From: Mesorhizobium huakuii
GTDB taxonomy: Bacteria > Pseudomonadota > Alphaproteobacteria > Rhizobiales > Rhizobiaceae
Reading direction: 5' to 3'
Assembly: GCF_030160235.1 (NCBI RefSeq)
Contig: NZ_BSNY01000009.1
Span: 117,820 to 181,819 of the forward strand
DNA: 64,000 nt
A model generated the notes under the pieces. The model was not told where the DNA came from, ran no database searches, and saw only the letters and a program-made list of their open reading frames with translations. Positions 33,705 to 42,623 of this stretch are shown piece by piece (the stretch's first letter is position 1; every line of letters begins with the position of its first letter). The position numbers were made by a program, and so were the translations under genes.

Positions 33705-34445
33705 CTACCAGCGTGGATTGGGCGAAGTTCCGGTCTTTGTTGCGGGAACCTTGGCTGCCGAAACCGTCGCCTCGACATGGTCGACCAGCGCGTCCGGCAG
33801 GCCAAGCCGGCCGGCAAGCAGGTCGAGATAGCCGCGCTCGGCGCGCGTGTCGGGATCGATGGTGAGGCGCGATGCCGTATAGAGTTCGAGCTTTTGCGCG
33901 TCGGTCTTGGCCTCCGCCACCAGCGTGTCGAGGTCGAGCGGGCGTTCCAGCTCCGCCATCAGGAATTTCTCGGCATCGGAGCCGATCCCCGCAAGGCTGA
34001 GCTTGCCTGCAATCATCTTGCGCTCCTCGTCGTCGACATGGCCGTCGGCCTTGGCCGCCGAGATCATCGCCCGCACCAGGGTCAGCGTGAACTCGTCCTC
34101 GCCTTGCGGCGCCTGCGAAGGATGGAAGGCGGTGTCCTTGGGCGGCGGCAGCAATTCCGGTTCGCCGGCGGCCGGCGCCTGCTCCGGGGCGTTGCCGGCC
34201 TTGTAGTTCTGGTAGGCCTTGTAGGCGAGGCCGCCGATCGCGGCCAGGCCACCGAGCTTCACCGCCGCACCTGTCACCTCGCGGCCGGCCCCTGTTCCAA
34301 GCAGCACCGCTGCCAAGGCACCGGCGGCCAGCGGGTTGTCCTTGGCCATCTGCACGGCCTGGCCCGCCTTGTCGCGGACGGTGCCGCTGGTGCCGGGAAT
34401 TTGCGAGCCGAGCAGATCGTCGAGAAGCTTCTTGGGATCGAACAT
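33705..34445 (-). CDS. DUF533/TerB-like protein
   Basis: A 246-residue protein. A short N-terminal helix (MFDPKKLLDDLLGS) and a Gly/Ala-rich, membrane-like segment (about 40-80) precede a C-terminal TerB-like helical domain (about 115-240) with ADGHVDDEERKMI and ERGYLDLLAGRLGLP. DUF533 proteins are common in alphaproteobacteria, and TerB folds are linked to tellurite resistance and metal sensing, but function here is not known. It has its own terminator at 33565. Confidence 0.88.
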   Translation of the reverse strand: MFDPKKLLDDLLGSQIPGTSGTVRDKAGQAVQMAKDNPLAAGALAAVLLGTGAGREVTGAAVKLGGLAAIGGLAYKAYQNYKAGNAPEQAPAAGEPELLPPPKDTAFHPSQAPQGEDEFTLTLVRAMISAAKADGHVDDEERKMIAGKLSLAGIGSDAEKFLMAELERPLDLDTLVAEAKTDAQKLELYTASRLTIDPDTRAERGYLDLLAGRLGLPDALVDHVEATVSAAKVPATKTGTSPNPRW

Positions 34446-34562
34446 TCAGTGCCTCCAGCTTTTGCCCGGCCGAACGGGCAGGTTTCGAACGCCGAAGACG
34501 TAGGTCCCGAAACCTGACATTGCAATGACAGGCCGCCGCTTTGCCGGACTCGCCCGCCCGGA

Positions 34563-35492
34563 TCAGGACCCGATATGCGGCCCCTTGCCCCGCGCCTGCG
34601 CAAGCTCGACCTGCCGCTGGCGCTCGGCGTAGCGCTGACGGTCCTCGTCGGTACGGGCGTCGAAGCAATGCGGGCAAGAAATGCCTGCGGCATATCTGGG
34701 CGACGCCAACTCACTTGCCGTCAGCGGATGGCGGCAGGCGCGGCAGAGTTCCGCGTCACCCTCGGCGAGGCCATGCGACACCGAAACCCGCTCGTCGAAG
34801 ACGAAGCATTCGCCTTGCCACAGGCTCTGCTCGGCCGGAACCTCCTCGAGATATTTGAGGATGCCGCCCTTGAGGTGGAACACATCCTCGAAGCCGAGCG
34901 ACTTGACGTAGGCGGTCGCCTTTTCGCAGCGAATGCCGCCGGTGCAGAACATCGCCACCTTGCGGCCCTCGAGCTCCGCCCTGTGCGCTTCCACCCAGGC
35001 GGGGAATTCGCGAAAGCTCGCGGTCGCTGGATCGACCGCGCCCTTGAAGGTGCCGATCGAGACCTCGTAGGCGTTGCGTGTGTCGATGACGATCGTGCCG
35101 GGCTCGGAAATCAGCGCGTTCCAGTCGGCGGGGGCGACATAGGTGCCGGCGCTTGTCGCAGGGTCGATGTCCTCGACGCCCATGGTGACGATCTCGCGCT
35201 TCAGCCGCACCTTCATGCGGTGGAAAGGCATTTCCGTGGCTGCGCTGTATTTGATCTCGAGCCCCGCCAGCCCATCGATGGCTTCGATGTGGTCGATGAG
35301 CTCGGCGATCGCTGCTTCGCTGCCGGCGACGGTGCCATTGATGCCTTCATGCGCAAGAAGCAGCGTGCCCTTGATGCCGCGCCCGCAGCAGAAGGCGGCG
35401 AGCGGCGCGCGCAGCGTCTCGAAGGCGTCGAGCCTGGCAAACCGGTAGAGCGCGGCGACGCGGACAGGCTGGGATGGAGCGGACAGTGTCAT
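34563..35492 (-). CDS. trhO: tRNA uridine(34) hydroxylase TrhO, rhodanese fold
   Basis: A 309-residue YceA/TrhO family protein. An N-terminal acylphosphatase-like domain (about 10-105, with [14 protein letters not shown]) is followed by a rhodanese domain (about 120-215) with C183 and C189 in [11 protein letters not shown], then a Cys-rich C-terminal segment ([14 protein letters not shown]) that may bind metal. TrhO hydroxylates U34 of certain tRNAs using oxygen. Length and motifs match fully. Confidence 0.92.
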   Translation of the reverse strand: MTLSAPSQPVRVAALYRFARLDAFETLRAPLAAFCCGRGIKGTLLLAHEGINGTVAGSEAAIAELIDHIEAIDGLAGLEIKYSAATEMPFHRMKVRLKREIVTMGVEDIDPATSAGTYVAPADWNALISEPGTIVIDTRNAYEVSIGTFKGAVDPATASFREFPAWVEAHRAELEGRKVAMFCTGGIRCEKATAYVKSLGFEDVFHLKGGILKYLEEVPAEQSLWQGECFVFDERVSVSHGLAEGDAELCRACRHPLTASELASPRYAAGISCPHCFDARTDEDRQRYAERQRQVELAQARGKGPHIGS

Positions 35493-35664
35493 TGCCAGAG
35501 CAACTAGACGCTCGTAAATGCCGATTCAAGGCGAAACCGGCTTCGGCGCCTGTCATGGCCTTGTCGGGAAAGAGCCCGTAAGCTGTCCGCCAGCGCGTGA
35601 CATCGCGACGCGACCGGTTTCATGGACAGGCAAACACCCGTCTGCTAATCGGTTGAAATTCCCT

Positions 35665-35742
35665 AAGGCGCGTCGCGCTTTGGATCTTTGTTTCATGCAT
35701 GCCGTAGTCCCAAAACCGAGATCACTTTTGGGCGGCACGCAT
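35665..35742. repeat. palindromic repeat family A, copy 4
   Basis: The AAGGCGCGTCGCGCTTT module is followed by the TGCATGCCGTAGTCCCAAAAC arm and its partner CTTTTGGGCGGCACGCAT. Orientation is as in the copy at 25751. It ends 18 nt before the eda start codon, so it would sit in or next to the eda promoter or 5' UTR. Confidence 0.75.
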
Positions 35743-35760
35743 CAGGCCATGGAGAGACAG

Positions 35761-36399
35761 ATGCCCAGCAAGACCGAAAAACTCCTGTCGCTCCTCAACG
35801 GCCAGCCGGTCATCCCGGTGCTGAAGATCACTGATGTCGCCAATGCCGTGCCGCTGGCCCGCGCCCTGGCGCGCGGCGGCCTGCCGGCGATCGAGATCAC
35901 GCTGCGGACCGCAGACGCACTCGAAGCGATCCGGCGGGTGGCGGCCGAGGCCGAGGAAGCCATTGTCGGCGCCGGCACCATTCTGGACAGCAGGCAGTTC
36001 GACGAGGCGGCCAGCGCCGGCTCGCGCTTCATCGTCAGCCCCGGCATCACGCGCGAACTCCTGTCGGCCGCCGCCGACAGCGAGGTTCCGCTGTTGCCCG
36101 GCGCCATCACGCCCGGCGAGATCATGGCCGCGCGCGAGGCCGGCTTGCGCTTCCTGAAGTTCTTCCCGGCCGAGCAGTCCGGCGGCATAGCCTCGCTGAA
36201 GGCCTTCGCCTCGCCGCTGGCCGACGTCAAATTCTGCCCGACCGGCGGCATCACCGGCAAGAACGCCGCCGACTACCTCAGCCTGCCCAACGTCATCTGC
36301 GTCGGCGGCTCCTGGGTCGCGCCCGACGACATGGTCAAGGCCGGCAAGTGGGACGAGATCGAAGCGCTCGCACGTGCTGCCAGCCAGCTCAGGAAATAA
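35761..36399 (+). CDS. eda: KDPG/KHG aldolase
   Basis: A 212-residue class I aldolase that splits 2-keto-3-deoxy-6-phosphogluconate to pyruvate and glyceraldehyde-3-phosphate in the Entner-Doudoroff pathway. The catalytic glutamate is in the EITLRT segment, and the Schiff-base lysine is in LKFFPAE. I start at 35761, after a GGAGAG site; an ATG four codons earlier is possible and would overlap that site. It converges on an SDR gene with 12 nt between stops. Confidence 0.93.
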   Translation: MPSKTEKLLSLLNGQPVIPVLKITDVANAVPLARALARGGLPAIEITLRTADALEAIRRVAAEAEEAIVGAGTILDSRQFDEAASAGSRFIVSPGITRELLSAAADSEVPLLPGAITPGEIMAAREAGLRFLKFFPAEQSGGIASLKAFASPLADVKFCPTGGITGKNAADYLSLPNVICVGGSWVAPDDMVKAGKWDEIEALARAASQLRK

Positions 36400-36411
36400 T
36401 GGGCCCTTCGC

Positions 36412-37161
36412 TCACCAGGGCAACGGACCGTTCTCGTCGAAATAGCCGCCGGTAGGCCCGCCGGCCTTCAGCGTCGCCAGCTGCACGATGACCCCGGCGG
36501 CCTGCTGCACCGTACGGCCGCCTCTGTGCGCATTGAGGTCCGTCGCGGTGTAACCGGGTGCGGCGGCGTTGACCATGATGCCGCGCGGCGACAGCTCCCG
36601 GGCGAAGGCCACGGTGATGGCATTGAGCGCTGTCTTCGAGCTGCCATAGCCCATGACATTGGGCGACTGGCTGTTGCCGGCGGCGCGCGCGATCGAGCCG
36701 AGATAGCTGCTGAGCATGACGATGCGGGCAGCGGGCGCTGCCAGCAGCAGTGGCAGGAAGGCCTGGCTGACGCGAACCGGACCGAAGACGTTGACCTCAT
36801 AGGTGGCCTTCATGTCGGCGACATCCTCGCGGCTTGGCGGCCGTTCGTAGCGGCCGTCAGGTCCGAGCGCATCGACATAGCCTGGGGCAATGCCGGCATT
36901 GTTGACCAGCACGTCGAGGCTGGAGACCTGCGCCGTCAGGGTTCTGGCCGCCGCCGCCACGCTGTCGTCACTGGCGACGTCGAGCGCGAGCCATTCGACG
37001 TCGAGCCCTTCATTGCGCAACGCCTTTGCCGCCACCTCCCCGCGCTCGGCATCGCGGGCGCCGAGCCAGACCTTGAAGCCTTTTGTCCCCAGCCGGCGAG
37101 CGGTTTCGAGGCCGATGCCCTTGTTGGCGCCGGTGATCAGCGCATTCGCTTTAATCGTCAT
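36412..37161 (-). CDS. short-chain dehydrogenase/reductase
   Basis: A 249-residue classical SDR. TGANKGIG near the N-terminus, NNAGIAPG at about 88 and YGSSK supply cofactor and catalytic residues. I choose 37161 because the AAGGAG site is then 8 nt away; the ATG two codons earlier is only 2 nt from it. The gene is divergent from the AraC regulator at 37293, which probably controls it. Such AraC/SDR pairs are frequent and often respond to aldehydes or xenobiotics. Confidence 0.9.
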   Translation of the reverse strand: MTIKANALITGANKGIGLETARRLGTKGFKVWLGARDAERGEVAAKALRNEGLDVEWLALDVASDDSVAAAARTLTAQVSSLDVLVNNAGIAPGYVDALGPDGRYERPPSREDVADMKATYEVNVFGPVRVSQAFLPLLLAAPAARIVMLSSYLGSIARAAGNSQSPNVMGYGSSKTALNAITVAFARELSPRGIMVNAAAPGYTATDLNAHRGGRTVQQAAGVIVQLATLKAGGPTGGYFDENGPLPW

Positions 37162-37292
37162 GTCCATGTCTCCTTGTTTTGAAACCCAGACATGACGTGC
37201 ATCGGCCGATTTCGCGCGCCGGATACTCGCTTCCTCTTGCCTAATCCTCTCAACTGGTTGCGCGACCCGCTTGGATCAGCAATGCTGAAGAC

Positions 37293-38186
37293 ATGGAATC
37301 AGCCCTGCAGGAACTGATCACGATCGCCAGCCGCCATGCGCATGGGCGGCGCACAAAGACGGCGATCCCGCGCGTCACGATCGGCCGCAGCGAGGTTCCG
37401 ACCCCGCCGCTGCCCGAGCTTTGCCAGCCGACGGTGCTGTTCGTGCTGCAGGGGACCAAAACAGTGCTGATCGGCGACCGCACGCTTCGCTACGGCGCCG
37501 GCAGCTATTTCGTCTATGCGGTGGAGACGCCTGCCACCAGCCAGTTGATCGAGGCGAGCAGCGCCCGTCCTTACATGGCCATCGCCTTCGCCCTCGATGT
37601 CGAGCTGATCGCCAGCCTGCTTATAGACCACAAGCCTGCGGTCGACGGCGACAGCTTCGTGACCAACCGGCTGGATGACGAACTGCTCGATGCCTGGCGC
37701 CGCATGCTGCGGCTGCTCGACCGTCCGGCCGAAATTCCGGTGCTCGCGCCCATGCTCGAACGCGAGATCGCATTCCGCCTGCTGCAAGGCCCGCAAGGCG
37801 CGAAGCTGCGCCAGCTTGCACACGCTGACGGTCGCCTGTCACAGATCCGCCGCGCCACCGCTTGGATACGATCGCACTATAACGAGCCTATCGATGTGAC
37901 GGAGCTGGCCGCGCTGGCACATATGAGCAACGCCTCGTTTCACCGCCACTTCAAAGCGGCAACCGCCATGAGCCCGATCCAGTACCAGAAGCAGGTCCGT
38001 CTGCTGGAGGCGCGTCATCTGCTGATCGCGGAACCGGGCAGCGCCACGCGTGTCGCCTTTGCCGTCGGCTATGAAAGCCCATCCCAGTTCAGCCGGGAAT
38101 ATGCGCGCCATTTCGGACTGCCGCCGGCGCGTGACGCGGCGCGGCTCCTGGCCAGGGGCGAAGCAGCCACGCTGGAAGTCGACTAG
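37293..38186 (+). CDS. AraC family transcriptional regulator
   Basis: A 297-residue regulator with an N-terminal AraC_N (PF06719-type) cupin-like ligand domain and a C-terminal AraC double helix-turn-helix (about 185-285). The DNA-binding part includes IDVTELAALAHMSNASFHRHFKA and the second helix region ESPSQFSREYARHFG. It is divergent from the SDR gene across 131 nt, its likely target. Its stop codon is followed at once by a repeat element. Confidence 0.92.
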   Translation: MESALQELITIASRHAHGRRTKTAIPRVTIGRSEVPTPPLPELCQPTVLFVLQGTKTVLIGDRTLRYGAGSYFVYAVETPATSQLIEASSARPYMAIAFALDVELIASLLIDHKPAVDGDSFVTNRLDDELLDAWRRMLRLLDRPAEIPVLAPMLEREIAFRLLQGPQGAKLRQLAHADGRLSQIRRATAWIRSHYNEPIDVTELAALAHMSNASFHRHFKAATAMSPIQYQKQVRLLEARHLLIAEPGSATRVAFAVGYESPSQFSREYARHFGLPPARDAARLLARGEAATLEVD

Positions 38187-38310
38187 AGCAATTCCAGGAA
38201 AAGTGTGAAGCGGTTTTCCCGGGAAAAGCGCGTAGCGCTTTCCCTAGGGAATTGCGTCAAAACAAAGAGTTAGAGCGGTTCGCCGTTTCCATGAAACGGT
38301 AAACGCTCTA
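38187..38310. repeat. palindromic repeat family B relative, three hairpins
   Basis: It begins right after the AraC stop codon. GAGCAATTCC at the left pairs with GGGAATTGC; the interior contains the shared GGAAAAGTG...CGGTTTTCC core and an AAAGCGC/GCGCTTT stem. AACAAAGAGTTAGAGCG follows, as after copy B1. A last hairpin uses CCGTTTC and GAAACGG. The core and trailer show it is a diverged member of the 20029 family. Confidence 0.75.
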
Positions 38311-38451
38311 GGCCTCGGAACCAGGACATACGCGCGGCGTCAGCTGGCACATAAAGCCCGGCCGACTCTCGCCGACCGGGCCAATTCTCCCGGATCCAGC
38401 CGCCTGTGATCTACAGCATCGCGGCATCGCATCTGGCGTACACTGGAATGC

Positions 38452-38482
38452 AAAAAGCCGCGCCGGTTGCCCTGCGCGGCTT
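38452..38482 (-). terminator. Rho-independent terminator of DUF882 gene
   Basis: On the minus strand AAGCCGCGC and GCGCGGCTT form a 9-bp stem, followed by TTTTTGC. It lies 22 nt beyond the DUF882 stop codon. Confidence 0.85.
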
Positions 38483-38503
38483 CTGTTATCTTTGGCCAGC
38501 CGC

Positions 38504-40411
38504 CTACTTGGTCTGGAAGCGCGCGACCGACAGGAACTTGACGGCGTTGCCGGTGAAGCGGCTGGGGTCCGGCGCCTGGGCATCGGTCTGGAAGCCGGCG
38601 GTATAAACCTCGCTCGGCGGCGTGTGCACGATGTTGTAGGCGTAGCCCGGCGCCGTCGTGGCGCTCGAAACGGTAGCGACGTTGTCGCCGCTGGTCAGCG
38701 CCCAGCGGGCGGCCTGGGGCGCGGCGGCGACCACCATGGCCCTGGGTCCCGGCTTTTGGTCGCGGGCGGTGGCCCTGGCTTCCTTGCGGGTCGTCTTCAC
38801 GCCGGCGCCGATCGCGGCGGCCGGATCGGAACCGGCCGGACGGGCGGCAACAGCCTGGCGCGGAGATGCGGCATCGACACCCGACGGGTCGTTGAAGGCC
38901 GAGCGCGGCTCTTCGGCCAGCGACGCAACCTTGTATTCGTCAGCATTGCCGACCTGCTTGTATTCGACGGCATTGCCGGCCTGCGCGTTGGCCTCGTCGA
39001 GCACGGCCTTGACGGCATCCGGCTTGGCCGGCTCGGGCCGTGCCGAGGGCAGCACCGAGAACGCATCCGTCGCGGTCTTGCCCTGTTCGGCCGTATCCGC
39101 CAGCGCCATCAGCACATCCTTGCTGGGCGGCGGCGCGAGATCCGCCGGGAGCGTGCGTTCGGGACGCCATGTCGGCAAGGGGATGTTGTTGACGGCAACC
39201 TGCGCCGGATCAGCGGCAGCCGCCGCCGCGAGCGCTGCTGGGTCAGCCTTGCCGAACGGCATGTTCGCCGGCGCCTGCGCGGTCGCCACCGCCTGTTCCG
39301 TTGTGGCCGACGCATCCGCTGTGGCGAATGGAACATTCTCAGGCTGCGCGCCGACATCGACCTTGGGCCGCGGCGCGAAATCGGGCAGCGGAATCTCCTT
39401 GGCAGGCAGCGCGGCAATGATCGTTTCCGGCGTATCCTTCTCCGGTTCCGGAGCCTGCTCGTCGGCAATCTGCGGAACGTTGGCGCGCTGTGCATTCTCC
39501 GGCGCGACGATGGCGATGCCCGGCAGGTTACTGCTCTTGGCGGTCGCGGCCGGCTTCAGGTTTCTGGGCTTGGGCGCAGGGGCGGCCGAAGCCGTCTCGA
39601 CATCCGCGCTGTCATCGGCTTCATCGGAGCCGCCGCCAAACAAGGCAGACAGGAACCCACCGGACTTCTTGCCGCTGCCGCCGGCACTCGCAAGCTCGAC
39701 ATTGGGCGTACCAGCGCCCTTGCGTGCCTTGTAGGCGGCCATCGCCTGTTCATAGCCGGGCAGCGGCCGGCCGTCGCTCGGCACATGCAGCGTCTTGCCG
39801 TTGGGGAACAGGCTGACCAGTTCCTGGCGGCTGATGCCGGGCCAGTGGCGCACATTGCCGACATCCATATGGACGAACGGCGAACCGGAGGTCGGATAGT
39901 AACCGACACCACCGCCCTGCATCTTGAGGCCGATGTTGCGCAGCTTCTTCAGCGGCACGCCGGGAATGTAGAAGTCCATCGCCTTGCCGAGCATATGCTG
40001 GCTCTTCTCGGCGACGCCCCGGCTGCGGCTGCGCAGCATCGAATTGGTCGCAGGCGAACGGTAGCCGCACACGACCTGGATATAGTCGGAGGAGCCGCTT
40101 TCGCGATAGGCCTCCCAGACAAGGTCCAGCAGGCGCGGATCCATCTTGGTCGGCTCGTTGCGGCGCCAGTCGCGCAGGATGATGTTGATCTTGCGCAGGC
40201 CTTCGGGAAGGTAGCGGCCGTTGCGCTTGTAGACGATCTCGGCCTTTTCGTGCGTGTGCAGGTGATAAAGCTTCAGCGAACGCGTCTCTGCGCTGGCGCC
40301 AGTGGCCGCCGCGCCAACAAAACCAAAAGCGACAATCACCGCTGCCAGCCATCTCGGCCAGACGCTCAGATGATGATGACGCCCGTTTGTGAGTCGTTCG
40401 ATTCTGTTCAA
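38504..40411 (-). CDS. DUF882 (peptidase M15-like) envelope protein with long disordered tail
   Basis: A protein of about 635 residues. A signal segment (about residues 15-40, ending GASA) is followed by a YcbK/DUF882 domain related to D-Ala-D-Ala peptidases: YRSPATNSMLRSRSRG, then SQHMLGKAMDF with the metal-ligand His and Asp, and FVHMDVG with a further His. After about residue 230 comes a low-complexity Ala/Pro/Lys/Asp-rich region of about 400 residues with no recognised fold. The start is uncertain; TTG at 40411 follows an AAGG site. It is probably a periplasmic peptidoglycan-active protein. Confidence 0.82.
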   Translation of the reverse strand: MNRIERLTNGRHHHLSVWPRWLAAVIVAFGFVGAAATGASAETRSLKLYHLHTHEKAEIVYKRNGRYLPEGLRKINIILRDWRRNEPTKMDPRLLDLVWEAYRESGSSDYIQVVCGYRSPATNSMLRSRSRGVAEKSQHMLGKAMDFYIPGVPLKKLRNIGLKMQGGGVGYYPTSGSPFVHMDVGNVRHWPGISRQELVSLFPNGKTLHVPSDGRPLPGYEQAMAAYKARKGAGTPNVELASAGGSGKKSGGFLSALFGGGSDEADDSADVETASAAPAPKPRNLKPAATAKSSNLPGIAIVAPENAQRANVPQIADEQAPEPEKDTPETIIAALPAKEIPLPDFAPRPKVDVGAQPENVPFATADASATTEQAVATAQAPANMPFGKADPAALAAAAAADPAQVAVNNIPLPTWRPERTLPADLAPPPSKDVLMALADTAEQGKTATDAFSVLPSARPEPAKPDAVKAVLDEANAQAGNAVEYKQVGNADEYKVASLAEEPRSAFNDPSGVDAASPRQAVAARPAGSDPAAAIGAGVKTTRKEARATARDQKPGPRAMVVAAAPQAARWALTSGDNVATVSSATTAPGYAYNIVHTPPSEVYTAGFQTDAQAPDPSRFTGNAVKFLSVARFQTK

Positions 40412-40784
40412 ATCAAAAGGCCTTGCAGGCTGCCGTTTGTCCCCGGATTTGCCCAAACGGATGTGTCGTTTTCACATCCGAATATCGATCCTAATGGTTA
40501 ATCATCGCTTATTGAAGCCGAAATGCGGTAACACCATGGCGATATCCCGTCAAAAATTGTTCACAAGATTTCTTGGTAAACCGCTGGTTTAGATCAGGTT
40601 TCCGGCTTTGGCCGAACACGATCTGTTACCGTTAGCCTTAATGCGTGAACAGAGCTGTCCACAGCCATGCCATATTCCAGCCGAAACCCCGATACAGTGG
40701 CAATCCTGTCATAGCAAGCTGGTCCCGGCCTTGCGCCGGGGGCGTGGTCCTGGTTCTGAAAGAGATCAAGCGCTCCCAAGGTGG
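40412..40784. other. intergenic region upstream of DUF882 gene
   Basis: This 373-bp stretch is AT-richer near 40480-40580 and should hold the promoter of the minus-strand DUF882 gene. I see no coding frame with a plausible protein, no terminator and no clear operator. The RIME-like element begins at its right end. Confidence 0.5.
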
Positions 40785-40910
40785 GTTGAGATTCAGGTCG
40801 GGCCGCGACGAAAACAGTGGGCTCCGAGAACCGGAGCGGAGCGTACTTTCGTAGGTGGGCACCGGAAGCAGGAAGCGCCGCTTGCAGGCCGGCCTCACCT
40901 GAATATCAAC
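40785..40910. repeat. RIME-like intergenic element, copy 1
   Basis: A 126-bp element bounded by inverted ends GTTGAGATTCAGGT and ACCTGAATATCAAC (one mismatch). Inside is GGGCTCCGAGAACCGGAGC, a strong hairpin, and conserved blocks shared with the element at 57363. It ends 5 bp from the stop codon of the sigma-54 regulator gene. Size, palindromic ends and intergenic placing match RIME elements of Rhizobiaceae. Confidence 0.8.
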
Positions 40911-40915
40911 ACACC

Positions 40916-42451
40916 TCAGGAAGCAAGACGCTCGACACGGCCCGTCTCCGGGTCGATGCCGTATTCCTTGAGCTTGCGGTAGAGCGTCGAGCGGCCGATG
41001 CCGAGCCGGCGCGCGACTTCGCTCATCTGGCCGTTGTAGTGATCGATGGCGAGCTTGATCATCTCGAGTTCGACATCGGCGAGCGCGCGCACATTGCCGC
41101 GTTCGTCGAGCGCCCGCAGCGTGCCGAATCTGGGCTGAAGCACGGCCGGCCGATCCGGCTCGGCGGCTGGCGCGGCATCGCCGCCCACGTCTCCCTCGTC
41201 GCGGAGTTCCGGAGGCGATGAGAGGCGAGGTGCCGTGTCGTCCGTTTCGAGATTGACGGTGCCTTCCACCTGCGCGCGGATCTGCGGAAAATCATCGACA
41301 TCGAGCACGTCGCCTTCACACAGCACGGAGGCGCGGAAGACGGCGTTTTCGAGCTGCCTTATGTTGCCGGGCCAGTCATAGGCCTCCAGCACGGCAAGCG
41401 CTGCCGGCGAAATGCCTTGCAGGCGATGGCGCGGGTCGGCGGGCGCCACCTTCTCCATGAAATGCGTGACCAGATGCGGAATGTCGTCGCGGCGGTCGCG
41501 CAGCGGCGGCACGAAGATCGGGTAGACGTTGAGCCGGTAGAACAGGTCCTCGCGGAACTTGCCGTCCTTGACCTGCTGCAGGAGGTTGCGATGCGTCGCC
41601 GAGATCAGCCTGATGTCGACCTTGACGGTCGAACGGCCGCCGACCGGATCGACCTCGCCCTCCTGTACGGCACGCAACAGCTTGACCTGCACGTCGAGCG
41701 GGAGGTCGCCGATCTCGTCGAGGAACAGCGTGCCGGAATGCGCTTCGACGAATTTGCCGGTGTGCTTGTCGGTGGCGCCGGTGAACGAGCCCTTCTCGTG
41801 GCCGAACAGGATCGATTCGACCAGATTGTCGGGGATGGCGCCGCAATTGACGGTGACGAAAGGTTTCGAGCGGCGGTCGCCGCTGCCCTGGATGGCGCGC
41901 GCCACCAGTTCCTTGCCGACGCCGGATTCGCCTTCGATCAGGATCGGGATGTTGGACGCTGCCGCCTTCTGTCCGAGGCGTATCACCCTGTCCATGGCCG
42001 GGCTGTGGGTGATCATGTCCCTGAACGTCAGCAACCCGCCGCGCTTGCGCGACGTGCGCTTGACCTCGCCTTCGACCGCCTCGACCTTGAGCGCATTGGC
42101 GATCGAGGCCTGCAGCCTGTCGGGTGACGCCGGCTTGACGACGAAATCGAAGGCGCCGTGGCGCATCGCCGACACCACGGTTTCGATGCCGCCCTGGGCG
42201 GTCTGCACGATGACCGGGACGGTGATGTCGCGTTCGCGCATCGCTTTCAGCACGCCGATGCCGTCGAGACCGGGCATGACCAGGTCGAGGATGACCACGC
42301 AGATGTCGCGGTCGCGAGGCCCGTCGAGCGCGTCGAGGCCGGCCTCACCGCCGTCGACGACGATTGCCGTGTGGCCGAACCGCGTCACCGCCGCCTCGAG
42401 CAGCCGGCGCTGCACGGGATCGTCATCGACTATGAGAATGGAACCTGTCAT
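40916..42451 (-). CDS. sigma-54 dependent response regulator (NtrC family)
   Basis: A 511-residue three-domain regulator. The receiver domain (about 1-120) has acidic D10/D11, phospho-acceptor D56, T84 and K106. The AAA+ domain has Walker A GESGVGKE at 174-181, Walker B TLFLDEIG at 241-248 and the sigma-54 contact loop as GSFTGA (221-226), not the usual GAFTGA. A Fis-type helix-turn-helix lies near the C-terminus (MSEVARRLGIGRSTLYRKLKEYG). No histidine kinase gene is adjacent, so it is an orphan regulator here. The start at 42451 fits the receiver fold. Confidence 0.92.
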   Translation of the reverse strand: MTGSILIVDDDPVQRRLLEAAVTRFGHTAIVVDGGEAGLDALDGPRDRDICVVILDLVMPGLDGIGVLKAMRERDITVPVIVQTAQGGIETVVSAMRHGAFDFVVKPASPDRLQASIANALKVEAVEGEVKRTSRKRGGLLTFRDMITHSPAMDRVIRLGQKAAASNIPILIEGESGVGKELVARAIQGSGDRRSKPFVTVNCGAIPDNLVESILFGHEKGSFTGATDKHTGKFVEAHSGTLFLDEIGDLPLDVQVKLLRAVQEGEVDPVGGRSTVKVDIRLISATHRNLLQQVKDGKFREDLFYRLNVYPIFVPPLRDRRDDIPHLVTHFMEKVAPADPRHRLQGISPAALAVLEAYDWPGNIRQLENAVFRASVLCEGDVLDVDDFPQIRAQVEGTVNLETDDTAPRLSSPPELRDEGDVGGDAAPAAEPDRPAVLQPRFGTLRALDERGNVRALADVELEMIKLAIDHYNGQMSEVARRLGIGRSTLYRKLKEYGIDPETGRVERLAS

Positions 42452-42623
42452 GACTGTCTTGAACTGCCCGCGCCCGAAATCCCCATGGATCATCTTGGCA
42501 CAGGGTTCTAAATAAGGTTTCAAAAAACCCGGTGAACGAATTCCTTAGGATTTGACCGGCTTGCCTGTTCCCCCTGATTCTGCTGCTTGATTCTGACCCC
42601 ATAATTCACAGAAGGTATTGTCG

